Shown here: positions 1 to 11,059 of the stretch, one piece after another
Layout of the letters: each line of letters begins with the position of its first letter
How positions within the stretch are numbered: position 1 is the stretch's first letter
Origin: Polytrichum commune
Lineage: Eukaryota; Streptophyta; Polytrichopsida; Polytrichales; Polytrichaceae
Length of the DNA: 64,000 bases
Assembly: GCA_950295325.1 (NCBI GenBank)
Contig: OX485804.1
Span: forward strand, 5,640,001 to 5,704,000
Direction of reading: 5' to 3'
Notes under the pieces: model-generated
The model's database searches: none
Told to the model about the DNA's origin: nothing
What the model saw: only the letters and a program-made list of their open reading frames with translations
Made by a program: the position numbers and the translations under genes

Positions 1-110
1 TATAGGAACTCGGGGGATGCACTCTACATTATGTTTGAGAATCACGTGCGTTCACGACCCCTTCTAAAAACCCCAATGTATACCATAAGTTATATGTCTA
101 AGTAGAGATT
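1..110 (+). mobile_element. Possible left end of a CTCGGGG-type DNA element
   Basis: From base 9 the sequence reads CTCGGGGGATGCACTC and carries CACGTGC about 40 bases in. This matches the left end of the complete element at 20360-20777 (CTCGGGGGGTGCACTC, then CACGTGC at the same spacing). Bases 1-8 (TATAGGAA) would be the 8-bp target duplication, but no matching right end was found, so the element is either truncated or misread. Confidence 0.35.
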
Positions 111-295
111 GTGCCAACTTGAAGTAGTCCTCGCGATTTGCGAACGTTTAACTTTCGTTGTAGGCATCGTAAAAAAAAGCGGGTGGGTTCGTTGGAAAGC
201 TGGGAACCTAAACCCTCAAACCATGTATGGAAACACTTCTACATGAGTGTGAGAACAAAACAACGGCACATATGTGGTAGCAATTTGGAATGACG

Positions 296-326
296 TAGGG
301 TTTAGGGTTTAGGGGTTTAGGGTTTA
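296..326 (+). repeat. Short interstitial plant telomere-type tract
   Basis: About four units of TTTAGGG, one with an extra G, lie directly next to the 81-bp tandem repeat. This is the Arabidopsis-type telomere unit. The tract is too short to be a telomere and is an interstitial remnant. Confidence 0.7.
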
Positions 327-327
327 T

Positions 328-615
328 GAACCACAAAGGTTGAAGCACAAATATGTGAATTGTCGAATGAAAGGGCAAGGGGATGTGTGTGGGTTGTGAA
401 ACCATACGAACCACTAAGGTTGAAGTTCAAATATGTGAATTGTTGAATGAAGATGGCATTCGGATGCCTAATATGCGTTGTGAAACCATATGGACCACAA
501 AGGTTGAAGCACAAATATGTACTTTGTTAAATTAATATGACATTCGAATGCGTGTGGGTTATGAAACCATACGAACCACTAAGGTTGAAGCTCAAATATG
601 TGAATTGTTGAATGA
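328..615. repeat. 81-bp tandem repeat, four diverged copies
   Basis: The phrase ACCAC(A/T)AAGGTTGAAG recurs with its CCAC at about 331, 411, 495 and 576. The periods are therefore 80, 84 and 81 bases. Each copy continues with CAAATATGTGAATTGT and a GGGTTGTGAAACCATA stretch. The open frames read through it are by-products of the repeat. Confidence 0.8.
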
Positions 616-869
616 AAGGACAACCCATCAAATATAGAAGCTTCAAAGAGGTTTCCAATGCGGGTGTCGGGGGACTTTTTCAAAAAGTGCAACTTTTTGA
701 CTTCACCAACTTTCTTTTTATTCCTATTGTGTTGTCTTTATCCTACCAACGAGAATTTGGATCCTCTACATCTTGGATTACATCAAATATTATATATTTC
801 ATAAAGTCATTTGAGCTCAATATATAAGTAGAGCATTTAAACTGATACATATAACGAGGGTAGAATATC

Positions 870-1430
870 ATGGATAGGATGGGAGAGAAGAGAGACATGT
901 TTGAGGATCTAGGATGTGATGAGGAGATAGAAAATTTAGGTGAACCCGATATTCCATTCAATCCATCAACCGAGCGTGAGAGAGATGAGAGATGTGCTAG
1001 GGATCGATTTTGTGATGAGTATGTCATGACTCCCTTCTTACAATCTACACAAGCTTGGAGGATGAGGGCGGAGGAGGACCAACGACGATATGCGGACAAC
1101 TTTGAGATCGATGCGGTGGAAAGTGACAACACACAATGCGTGGGTGGAGATCTAAATGATCTGATTGATTTGTGTGCGGATATTTTGGAGAAGCCCGGGA
1201 ATGTGGATGTGGAGGAGACTTCAATCCACATTGAAGATGTCAAGGTAGCGGGAGAATCTTCAAGGACTTTGCCTTTTCGTAAGAAGAGGAGAGGATTATC
1301 GCCTCATCGGCTACCATTGAAGGAACGGATGAAAGACCGAACGATTAGCTATGTTGATTTACTTCGACCGAATCCTCTCCAAAAAATGGATCCTCGACGG
1401 AAGCCACAAGCATCTACGAGGTTGCCATGA
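870..1430 (+). CDS. Hypothetical acidic/basic protein, 186 aa
   Basis: An uninterrupted ATG-started frame of 186 codons that I cannot assign to a family. The first 60 residues are acidic and rich in Asp, Glu and Arg. The middle contains an acidic patch with an LNDLIDLC motif, and near residue 138 there is a basic FRKKRRGLSP stretch that could be a nuclear localisation signal. There is no signal peptide and no membrane segment. It sits downstream of a possible transposon end at base 9 and upstream of a G-rich minisatellite, so it may be a transposon accessory protein. It could also be an exon of a larger gene or a chance frame. Confidence 0.4.
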   Translation: MDRMGEKRDMFEDLGCDEEIENLGEPDIPFNPSTERERDERCARDRFCDEYVMTPFLQSTQAWRMRAEEDQRRYADNFEIDAVESDNTQCVGGDLNDLIDLCADILEKPGNVDVEETSIHIEDVKVAGESSRTLPFRKKRRGLSPHRLPLKERMKDRTISYVDLLRPNPLQKMDPRRKPQASTRLP

Positions 1431-1885
1431 CGGAAGTCAAGTTGACGGAATGAAGTGGAATATTAAATCGTGCATGGTTTGTTCATGTATGTGATTTATA
1501 AAGGGCATTTGTACCGTCATCGCAATAATAAAGTCATTACTTGTACATCGTTGTCTCCATAGGGGTGATAATTTTTTGGTCATCATACTACATTGGTTAG
1601 TTTGTTGCTTGAGGGATCCTCCATTAGTTTTGTGTGGATAAGTACACCGGTAATGATATTTAGTGTCACATATATTATTTGCGAAGGGCCTAAGTTAGAT
1701 GGGGTGCGGATGGGGGGACGCGGGAATGTGTAGTAGAAATATTATTGCATATTCATGTAGAGGACTTCATTACCTATCCATGGATACCAAGAACTCATTT
1801 TTTGGACTTCATATGAATTTTTGAGAGCCAAAAAACCGAGACTATGTCCAAACTTCCAAAAAAAGTTAAAAAGTGCAGATTCAAA
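1431..1885. other. Non-coding gap
   Basis: No gene is visible. Around 1656 there is a GATATTTAGTGTCAC fragment that matches the ends of the TTTAGTG MITE family (30641-31040, 45877-46097). Confidence 0.5.
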
Positions 1886-2460
1886 GGAACTCGGGAGCGG
1901 ACGTATGGGAACGCTAGAGCGGACGCAGGGGAACTCTAAAGCGGACGTAGGGGAACATGGGGCGGACTTATAGGAACGTTGGAGCGGACGTAAGGGAACA
2001 TGGAGCGAACGGGGGGGAGCGGAAGGGGGGGGGAGCGGACGGGGGGAACGCGGGAACGGACTGAGGGAAGCGGACGTAGGGAACGAGGGGGCGGACGTAG
2101 GGAACGAGAGGGCGGACGTTTGGGAACGGGTACGGACGGGGCGGGAACGGGTGCGGACTGGGGGGGAACGGGCGCGGACGGGAGGGAACAGGTGCGGACT
2201 GGGGGGAACGTGGGCGCGGACGTAGGGGAACGGGTGCGGACTGTCGGGGAACGTGCGCGGACGGGAGGGAACGGGTGCGGACTGGGGGGAGCGCGGGGTG
2301 GCGGACGTAGGGAACGGGTGCGGACTGGCGGGGAACGGGCGCGGACTGGGAGGGGAACGGGCGCGGACTGGGAGGGGAACGGGCGCGGACTGGGAGGGGA
2401 ACGGGCGCGGATGGGAGGGAACGGGTGCGAACAGGGTGGGAACGGGGAGCGGATGGAGGG
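1886..2460. repeat. G-rich GCGGAC minisatellite, left array
   Basis: An array of GGGAACGGG[C/T]GCGGACTGGG-type units on the plus strand. The last units are an exact 22-bp period (GCGGAC at 2341, 2363, 2385, and GCGGAT at 2407). Earlier units are looser and run through GAGCGGACGTA(T/G)GGGAAC variants. The array is strongly strand-asymmetric (G on plus, C on minus), CpG-rich, and has many G-runs that could form quadruplexes. The Gly/Arg/Glu and Pro/Ser/Arg frames read from it are artefacts. Confidence 0.9.
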
Positions 2461-2884
2461 GTATATAAGTGGAGGGGACCACTTACATACCCCACTCCAC
2501 TCCTTGTGGGTGCCTGGACGACCCTCCTCTACTACAGAGTGCGGGGTTTAGCGGGGTGCTCGGAGGAGTTAAGGATCCCTTTTTTGGGATCATTTTATAC
2601 TTTTTTTACTGACCTGTTTGTGGGTGTGATCCACGTGGACCCGTTCCCTTGTGACGTGGCATATTGCCTTTTTGGCATATTCCTTGTAACGCGCCCAGTC
2701 AACTGGCCTCTGCGTGAGCGCTGGTAGCGGGGTGCGCTGAACTTTTGTACTTTAATTTTTAACGACAATTTTGAACTAATTCCACAGCAACACTATTTTG
2801 AAGTGTATGCTTGGATGTTTTGTAGCACTATTATGAAGTGCAATTAGTAATTTAAAAATTAGAGTTCTAGATTAGAATTAGAAA
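2461..2884. other. Non-coding gap before the coiled-coil pseudogene
   Basis: No supported gene. The TATATAAG string at 2462-2469 is TATA-box-like and lies just after the G-rich array, about 430 bases before the first codons of the coiled-coil pseudogene. It is a possible promoter, on position only. Confidence 0.3.
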
Positions 2885-2895
2885 CTACAATTTGG

Positions 2896-5197
2896 GTGGA
2901 TCCGGCAAGTGAAGGATTTCCAGACATGGCAAGTGGAGGATCTGGAGACATGGCAAGTGGGGGATCAGGTTGTCACAGATCACATGTACGCAAGGCCGCT
3001 GGGTTGGAGTGGGATGTTTATGATGACAACACCCAAAAAGCCAGGGCGGGTTGGGAGAATGTACCACAACCGTGGTCAGTGAAGACTGCAATGCAGTACG
3101 TGGGCTTCCCTCACTTTGATCGGTTGTGGCCAAGACCTTGTCACGAGCGACATTGCAAGGCCATCAGTGCGAGTTATATGCAGCTTGATGACGTGGAGGC
3201 AAAATGGAGATTCCTAACGATACTTAGAAGTATCTCCAATTTGGATAGATGGCCCAAGAGTGCAATTCCAAAGTCGGTGGCGTGTATGATGTATGCGGAG
3301 CACGTGTTGCGAGTTAGGGTGGATTGGTCAAGTTTGGCTACCCTGCATGGTCAAAAATTTGGGGGTATTGGAATTGCATTCACTAAATGCACAGTTCCAG
3401 ATATTCCATACACTCCCCTTCCGGAGTGGTTCAGGAGGAATCCTCGACTAGTGGACGAGCCTGGGCCCCAATTCCAGAGGGTCGGGAACCAAAAAAGCCA
3501 CGTAATCGTAATCGACCAGCCAATGACGTGGAGATGGCCATCGAGGAGGCGTTTGAGCATATGGATGAGGGCATGGAGGCAAATGTCGAGGTCAACAACC
3601 TGATCAACGACGTGGTTAACGAGGTCCTAGACAAGGTAAACCTTGGTGAACATGGAGCGGACCCGACGGAGAGCAGAATGGAGGAATTGCGTAAGCAACA
3701 TGCGTTGGAAATTCGTGAGTATAAAACGATGATTTTCGAGTTGGAAAATCGAGTTGCAACACTTACGATGGGGGAGGCTAGCAGTTCAAGTAGTATACCA
3801 ATTAACCTTCAGTCTTTAGAAGCAGAGAGGGACACAGCTTTACAGAAGGCCAAGATTGCAAAGTCACAAGCTCTGGAGGTATGTATGAGGAATGAAGTAA
3901 TGCGAGGAAAAATGGAGGCTTTGCAAAATGAGGTGGTGGACATGCAACAACAACTTCAAGTAGTCAATGAAGTGGTTGTTGATCACGAAGCCAAGATTGG
4001 CGGACTGGAGGAGCAGAATGCAAGTTTGAAGAAATTTCTGTTGGGTGCGATTGTGGAGCGCAAAAATATGAGGACAAGCACATTGCTTGCTATGGCCAAG
4101 GCTCATCAATTTGAAGCTGAGTTTGAGAGCATCCAAAAAGAATGGAACCGCAATCAGAGAATGTGGAATGTGATGCTCACGTCATGGCCAGAAGATGAGC
4201 AGATGTACCTTAGTAGGTGGGATAGGGATAATGAGTGGACAATGCCAAGCGGGAGCATCGATTGGCGTCAAGTGACCGACCCAGATTACCATTAGGATGT
4301 GACCCAAGTGCATGAATATGCATTCCGCATGAGGGGTGAGTTGTTATGGCCAAATCCACATACAATGGTCTTCGACGGAACCGCATGTGCGATTTGCCAA
4401 TGTCCATTTGGCCCAGAGGGATGCTATCAAGTTGGATCATGTGGGGCCCAATTCCATCCACAATGTCTAATAGGGAATATGATCAAGAAACGCCAATGTC
4501 CTCATTGCAGATCATCCTTCCACCCTCGTTTGTACCTCCAATTTGGCCTTCGGGATTACATGCCTAACGACTGGGTATTAAAGCCATGGGACTTTCCCTT
4601 CGATCTTCAAGAGTTTGATGGGGAGAATGTTGAATGGAGTTGGTTATACAATTGTGCCAAGGTTGAGCTATGGCACGAGAACAGAGATGGCGACTGGACA
4701 CGGAATGCACGTCAAATTTTGTATGTTGCAGACGAGTTGTATCCCAACAAGCCCCCGATCATGGCTTGAAAAGATTTTTGTACCAAATTCTTGAATGACA
4801 TTGGGATTCAACCAGCAGACAATTAAAGAGAGGCATTCATCCTCCTTGGTACAATGCAGCAGGTCTCGAATCAGTATCGGAGCATGATTTGGAAGAAGAT
4901 GCAGATGACATGCCTAAGGAACGGGATCCGAGATATGAATTGCAGTTAGAGGTGGGGTACCACAAAAACAGGCTGCAGTTGGCTGCAATTGATGCACTCT
5001 TGCATAGAGTTGCGGATGATGCGGTATTGAGATGGCTAAATGGTGGGCCTAGACCACGTAATGTCGTTCCATTGTCTCCTGGTAGTCGTCCATACCTCAC
5101 CCGTGGAACAACGCGAAGCATGGAAGCGGGGGAATCATCACGAGCACGACGAGGATCTACTTCAGCTAGAATAGACCTTGATTCAGATTCGGATTAG
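2896..5197 (+). pseudogene. Decayed coiled-coil / C4HC3 zinc-finger protein gene
   Basis: Four consecutive open pieces appear to be one broken gene. Piece 1 (2896-about 3430) encodes a globular Trp-rich part (WDVYDDNTQKARAGWENVPQ). The frame then changes and piece 2 (about 3430-4292) continues with a basic/acidic linker and a long coiled coil of about 180 residues. An in-frame TAG at 4293-4295 separates it from piece 3 (to 4766), which has a zinc finger of pattern CxxC..C..C-x4-H-x2-C..CxxC (CAIC, CGAQFHPQC, CPHC), a C4HC3 PHD/RING-variant spacing. After TGA at 4767, piece 4 (about 4811-5197) lies in another frame and ends in an acidic Asp/Ser tail. It converges on the hAT gene downstream. 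A gene with introns at these joints is possible, but the stop at 4293 sits inside otherwise continuous coding text, so decay is the better reading. The family is not recognised. Confidence 0.55.
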
Positions 5198-5896
5198 GCA
5201 TTTTTGTACCATGTTTAGGAAGTTGTATAGGAACGGATGAAGACTTTGGACACAATGAACATATTTCATGTTCAAAGCATATGTAATATAAAGAGGATTT
5301 ACCGACAAGTTGTCATTTCTAAGATCGTGTAAAAGATAACATATGGATGCCACATGTTTTAATGTTATTCGAAACTTTTAAAAACTTACTTGAATATTAG
5401 TAATTCATATGATAGTCTAACCAAAAGTACTATTGACTACATAGTCAATATTGAATACTACATAAAGATATAATTATATAAAATGGATAGAAAGGTCCTC
5501 AAAAAGAGGATGTCACCAACGAAGCATGTACAATCGAGCAATAGGGGATTGCAATATTTATAAAAGCATATTCTTTAAGAAGCTCAATAAATAAACATAA
5601 AACTCCATTCACAGTAAGAATTATACAAAATAGTAATTAATAAAGGCATAACATGTTATTGGAGATTAATTGCAATGCTAAGTTGACAACCATATTGTAT
5701 TTTAAAAATTTTAAAAAACATGCAATAAATAATTTTATTACTATAATAAAATGTTACAACTTCGAAGGTAACGTTCGCTTTGTGGTCTAAATGTCTTACC
5801 GAAGGCCCTAAGGTTGTAACTTGTATCAATTTTGACGTAAGTAATAAATTATGGGAGTACGTGGGAGCATCGAAATACCACATTTGTACAAAACCA
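5198..5896. other. AT-rich gap between convergent pseudogenes
   Basis: No gene. It would hold the 3' ends of both convergent pseudogenes. No clear terminal inverted repeat was seen here. Confidence 0.5.
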
Positions 5897-8394
5897 TTAC
5901 GTTCGAATCCGTACTGTGGGATCATTTGCTTCGACATATCTTGGGTCCTCTTCAGACTCGTCTGTGCTGCAATCATCATCCATTTGGGGAGTCGCGCTCC
6001 GAAGATGCAACTCTCGGTCACGTTGTGAGAAAATTATCTTCTTGGTCGGCCGGGAGCCCTCTGCATTCTGTATGCTATTTTCATCTAGATGTGGTATACC
6101 CTCATCTTCATTGTAGTCTTCAGCAGTAAACGGAAGCGATCTTCCCTGATACCTCTTCCTAGTACGTTTGACACCTCTCGTAGTTCTCTGACGCCCTCCA
6201 CCCGTACCACGACTTGAGTGCACTTCATCTCTACTTCCATCTATAAAAACATCCCCCGTTGTACTTCCGCCTCCAACTCCAAGGCCACCTGTTCCATTGG
6301 ATTGGCTGTGTGGAAGTGAAACTGATGCGGATGGAATTGCAATTGGTATGTTCTCAACAACATGTCGACGAACAGATTGACGACGTGGCGCCTCTGTAGT
6401 AACATTTCTTGAAACATTGTGTATAGCAACCAAAGTAGCACCCACCGCAATTGCACGTGAAACACCCAATCTAGAAGTATTGGCAATACTTCGAGTGAGA
6501 GGATGACGTTGACCTTGTGCATGCACTTGCACCGTAGAGGTTGATGCAATTCTTTGAAGAGCACGGAATCGAGTTGTAGGTATTTCAGGAACATTGGGCG
6601 TTTGATCTTCTATACGATGGTTGGATATGAGGGAGGCGTCCATGGATTCAGAATGTACTCGGGCTAGAAGTGGATCCTGTTGAACGTGCGTTGGCTCATT
6701 TGCGGGTAGTACATTGTCACCTTCACCAAAAGAAAAAGAATCGCTCCGAGGTTGCAAGGAATCTACGTCAATTCCTACATTCTCACTTGCCCCCATAGCA
6801 ACATTATGGGCAGGGCGAAACCCTTGTCCAGTGTGGAGAGTTTCAAAAGGCGGTCCTCCAATAGACCCCTCATGATCGTCATGCATTCCGTCGTTATGTT
6901 GGGGGACATCCGGTTCATCAAAATCAAACACCCCAAGGTTTCCATCACTACCATTGCCATCCTCATCTTCTGAATCATGATTCTCGGAATCGAGGTCATC
7001 CAAATCAAAGTCGATGTCATCAACATTGTTGTCATCATCATTTCCGGCCCTATCATTTGGATCCACGTCATCTTCGTTGTCATCTTCTTCGTCAAGGTCA
7101 TCGTCAGAATGGACCTCATTCAATTCGTACCATTGCGCAGGTCTTGGGCCCCTCCAATGTCGAATGAGCCTACTATTGGTATATATGTAGACGAGGTCCT
7201 CGGCACGACTATGCTTCAAGCGATTGCGACTCTTGTTGTGAACATATGAGTACATGCTCCAATTGCGTTCACATGCGGATGCGGAACATACTTGTGCAAG
7301 GATACGTCTTGCTATTGTTTGGAGGGCTTTAGCTCCACCTCCCATTGCATCCCACCATTCATGGAGAGGTGCGGCATGCACGCTCGGGTCAGTAGAATCA
7401 GCAAAAGGCCCTCGATTTTCAAGGAAATCTTGGTACTGGTGGAGGATTTGGACATAAGTGTCCTCATCTTGAGCAAGCCTGCGAAGAACTCGATTTAGGA
7501 TTGTCCTCGAATTCTCATCCTCATGGAGTGGGGCCCAACCACGTAGAAACGGATTTAACATCGCTCCAGCCTAATGTAGATCATTCAACATCAACCTCCA
7601 TCTATTTTGAAACGTTAGCATAGCATTTGCAGCAAGCTCAGGGCTTAAGCGAAATGGAGGTTTACTGAATCCACGAATATGGGTTTGTAAATCATGCATG
7701 ACCCTCCAAGCCATTCCCATTGCAGGCGCCTTGCCATCAAATACACGAAGAGCTTTAACAACCAGGATCACCATATACAAGAAATTTTCGCACGTGTTCC
7801 AGAATCCATCAGAATGTATAAAGCTTCGCACATCAGAGCCCTTCATGTAAGAGGTGCGAGATCTCCTCCTCATATCACGCATTAGAGTAGGCCAATCCTC
7901 ATCAACCACCATTATTTCCAAAGCATTGCGTACTTGAAGAAGACGATCTATCATGATGAAGTTCGTTGCAAAACGGGTCTCTACAGGTAGGCGGAGTGAG
8001 AGATTTGGTGACAACCTCCGGAATATAGCTTGAGAAACATGATGGTTTTGATAAAAACATAAATATGGCGCGCCTTTTTTACCAACTTTTTCAACCATTC
8101 CTCCTTCCCCCAATTTTCTAAGAGGAGATCTAGGCAATGCGCAGCACATCCTTGAAAATATAGATTGGGATTTGCTTGAATCAAGTCGCGAGCAGCGGAG
8201 GCCATAACTGGGGCATTGTGTGAACCCTTTGCGTGGTCCACCACTCTGCGGGATCACTTTTAGTTAGAATGTTAGCATTAAAAGTTAGAATTGATAGGGA
8301 ATTTAGGAAAAATTAGTTCATTTAGCATTTAGCCTAGAAGAAGGAAGGTCAAAATGAAACTAAGTAGTGCTAGAAGATAGCAAAGTAGAAAAAA

Positions 8395-8500
8395 TGTGCT
8401 AGCTAGTAAAAACAACTAGCTAAGCAAATATTAGTAGATGCTAGTTATTAAGCAAATGTTAGTAGATGCTAGCTAAGCAAGTGTTAGTTTATTAGTTAGT
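8395..8500. repeat. Short tandem repeat
   Basis: Three diverged copies of a roughly 30-bp phrase (AAGCAAATRTTAGTAGATGC, then TAGCTA). It lies inside the insertion in the hAT gene. Confidence 0.6.
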
Positions 8501-9289
8501 GTGAGGCACACAAGACTATTGGAGGTGTTTTACGTAAGAAGATAAAATCGGCGTGAAGAATTTTGAAGACAAAAAAGAAAGAGAGCAAGGGGGATACTTG
8601 CCCACTTGCCCCCTTGCCAACTCGATGGCGGAAAAATTAGAAAGATTTCTAAAGGTTTTTTGTCGGAGCCACCTCGGCGAGAGGGTGGCAACCTCAACCG
8701 GGAAAACCCCCGAGCCAAAATTTCGGGAAAGGGTTTGAAAAATGGATCCGGTGGAGGAGGGGTCCAACCCTTTTGTGAGAGGGTTTAAAAACCCCTCCTT
8801 CCACCTTGTAGCTCTCTCTCTTTCTCTAGTTTTTGGGCGAAGCCCTGCTTCAATGTAGTTAGGAAAAAATCCTTTAGCATGTATTCTCAATGGTCTAGAA
8901 GAAAGGCTTGAGAACCTCCTCTACTCTCTCTCTCCTAGTTAGGTTGTGTGTTTATTAACACACCAACAAAATTATTCCTTCTTTTGTAGAGGTAGGTTGG
9001 ATGGTAGAGTTTTGAGTAGAGGCATTATAGACCTCATCTGCCAATGCCCTGAAGGCTTAGTTCAAAAGCTAGAACAAGATACTTATCATTTTTCTCTTAG
9101 AGAGATTTCATATAGCTATCCATAGCCGTTTCCCATTTGTGATTTGGTTGAGATGACAATTAGTTATGGATTTTCAAAGATGGAGTAGAAAAACTGGGTG
9201 GTCTTGTGGGTAGCGGCTGCTGGATCAGACCTGCGAGCCCAATAGGAATTTTAATTCCAAGAAATTATATTTTTCCCAAGTAGAACTGT

Positions 9290-9660
9290 TGTGTAGCTTT
9301 CCAAAATGGCTTAGAACATTTGATTTGAGCATGATTTGAATTAGATATGAATTGTGCAAGATGGGACACATAGTTTGAGAACTTTTGGTTGACTGCTGCA
9401 TTACAGAGGACCTGCTGGGTTCACTTCGGCTTACCTTTCTAATCACATATTTTTATCAAATACATCTTTTTAATATCTCTCCAGGGTCATATAGAACGTT
9501 TGATTTGACTAAGATTTGAATTAGATATGAATTGTTGAAGGCGAGATACATAGTTTAAGCCTTCTTGATTGACTGCTGTGTTACAAGGAGTCCGCTGAAT
9601 TTCTATTAGCTTAACCTGCTGATGTCATAATTTGTCTAGTTAGAGCTTGTTCATAGCTTT
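9290..9660. repeat. Diverged tandem duplication, about 185 bp
   Basis: The phrase TTGAATTAGATATGAATTGT followed by a GACTGCTG(C/T) stretch occurs at about 9337-9400 and again at about 9517-9580. A weaker third trace follows near 9650. It is part of the non-coding insert. Confidence 0.6.
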
Positions 9661-11006
9661 CCAATGGTATAAGGAAAGCCTAGATACAAGTAGTAAGGAA
9701 TGTGCTATGAATTTTTGAAGTTAGAAGGTAGATAGGTGGGTTGGAAGGGTCGGTTGAATCGACCTCACACTTCCAACCCTCATAACTTTTGCATTTCTTA
9801 TCCGATTAGAGTGATTTTTAGATCATTGGAAAGATAATTTGGTGCACTAAGTATAAATATTATGCTTAGGATTAAATTACAGGGCAGAATAACACTTTAT
9901 ATTTTAATTGTTAACTAAGGTACGCTTACTACCAAACTAGTTACAAAGAAGGAGGCAAGGTCGACGCTCGGAAAGTGGAGCGAGGAAGGAGGTAGCGGCT
10001 CGGCCTACATCAAGCCCAAATCAACCGAGGAAAATTGAGGTAAATTAACTAACCTTAAGCCTTCCATTTAGGATTGGAGGGGACACGGCTAAGGTACGCA
10101 TCTCTAAACCCACTCACCTATCTCGTAAGGTCAAGTGGCTTGACCACTTGACCGCCAAGGGAGTACCCAATTCCATTGTTTTCGGGGCCCTTGGTATGTT
10201 TTGTGGTAGTAGCTTCATTTATTAGCAAGTTTCGTGTGTGGTAAGTCGGATTAATCACCGACACGACCACTCTGAATGTTGTTGGTGGAAAGGTGGGGTT
10301 AATGACCCGCGAATCCACTATTATGTTGTTGGCCCCATAGATTGGGAGTAATGGCCCCAATTTATGAAGATTGCGCAACAGGTTGAACCTACAGGTCGTC
10401 CGTCACCCTGGTCCCATTGAGTTGCATTTCGTGGTCTATCCAGTGTAAACACATTTAACAATCAAAACATACAAAATAAATCGTAAACCCTTGTTGGCAA
10501 GAGACCCGAGGTAAGGGGTGATGCCTAATATGTTAATGTAGTAAGTTAGGACGTGCAAACAAAAGTAAGTAATTAAGAAGGAATTTGTGTGAAGGGTGGG
10601 ACTTAGGCCAAGTTCCCCCGCTTGGAAAACTAAATAGAACTAAATAAAGAAATAGGAAGAATTGAATGGTCCATCAAATTGTCGTTATTCCGTTCGTTGA
10701 GTTAGGGTGGTATGAGTCACACCCGGTTGGGTGTATGAGAACCATCCCAATTCACAAATTAGGATTGCCTTGGTTTCAAGGCTGGTGCGTCTGCGCGTAG
10801 AATAGGTTGTAGGTTAAGGTTAGAACTAGATATGAAATTGGTTAGTGGAGTTTAAAGTCACACTAGTAAAAAACTAAGGCCTAACCTCCGGAGGTACTAC
10901 GACGCATATTTAATCTCCCTTAAAAATCTAATTACTCACGTTATACACCTATCATCCGGGTTCGGCTTGGGCGCCTGCAAATGCAGGCCACCTTCACCGA
11001 AGGGCT

Positions 11007-11059
11007 TGTGTGATACTTTTAGGCTCCCTCGAAAGGGGGTGGCCCAAAAGTACCACACA
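11007..11059. repeat. Terminal hairpin of the insertion
   Basis: TGTGTGATACTTTTAGGC is followed by a short spacer and then its near-perfect inverse GCCCAAAAGTACCACACA. The hairpin lies exactly at the right boundary of the insertion. Confidence 0.7.

Larger units (their letters stand above)
8218..11058. mobile_element. 2.84 kb insertion inside the hAT gene
   Basis: The hAT reading frame stops at the Asn codon at 11059-11061 and resumes with the same Asn codon at 8215-8217, so ATT (or up to CATTGT) is duplicated at both sides. The insert starts GTGTG and ends CACAC, with an imperfect terminal inverted repeat (GTGTGAACCC.. against GTGTGGTACT..). It has no coding capacity that I can recognise. 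A TG..CA solo-LTR reading with TTGTG/TTGTC flanks is a weaker alternative. An intron is unlikely because the duplicated codon would be coincidental. Confidence 0.65.

Noticed and set aside
1742-2551. Long open frames rich in Gly/Arg/Glu (plus strand) or Pro/Ser/Arg (minus strand)
   Set aside because: They are translations of the G-rich minisatellite. Every frame is open because the unit lacks stop codons, and there is no domain.
4293-7573. TAG read as a sense codon, because in-frame TAG occurs in both the coiled-coil and the hAT genes
   Set aside because: The same genes also have frameshifts, and the intact genes use normal splicing with TGA or TAA ends. Decay suffices.
8218-11058. Reading the gap in the hAT gene as an intron
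   Set aside because: The Asn codon and adjacent bases are duplicated at both borders, the ends are inverted repeats, and the gene carries two further lesions. Insertion explains this better.
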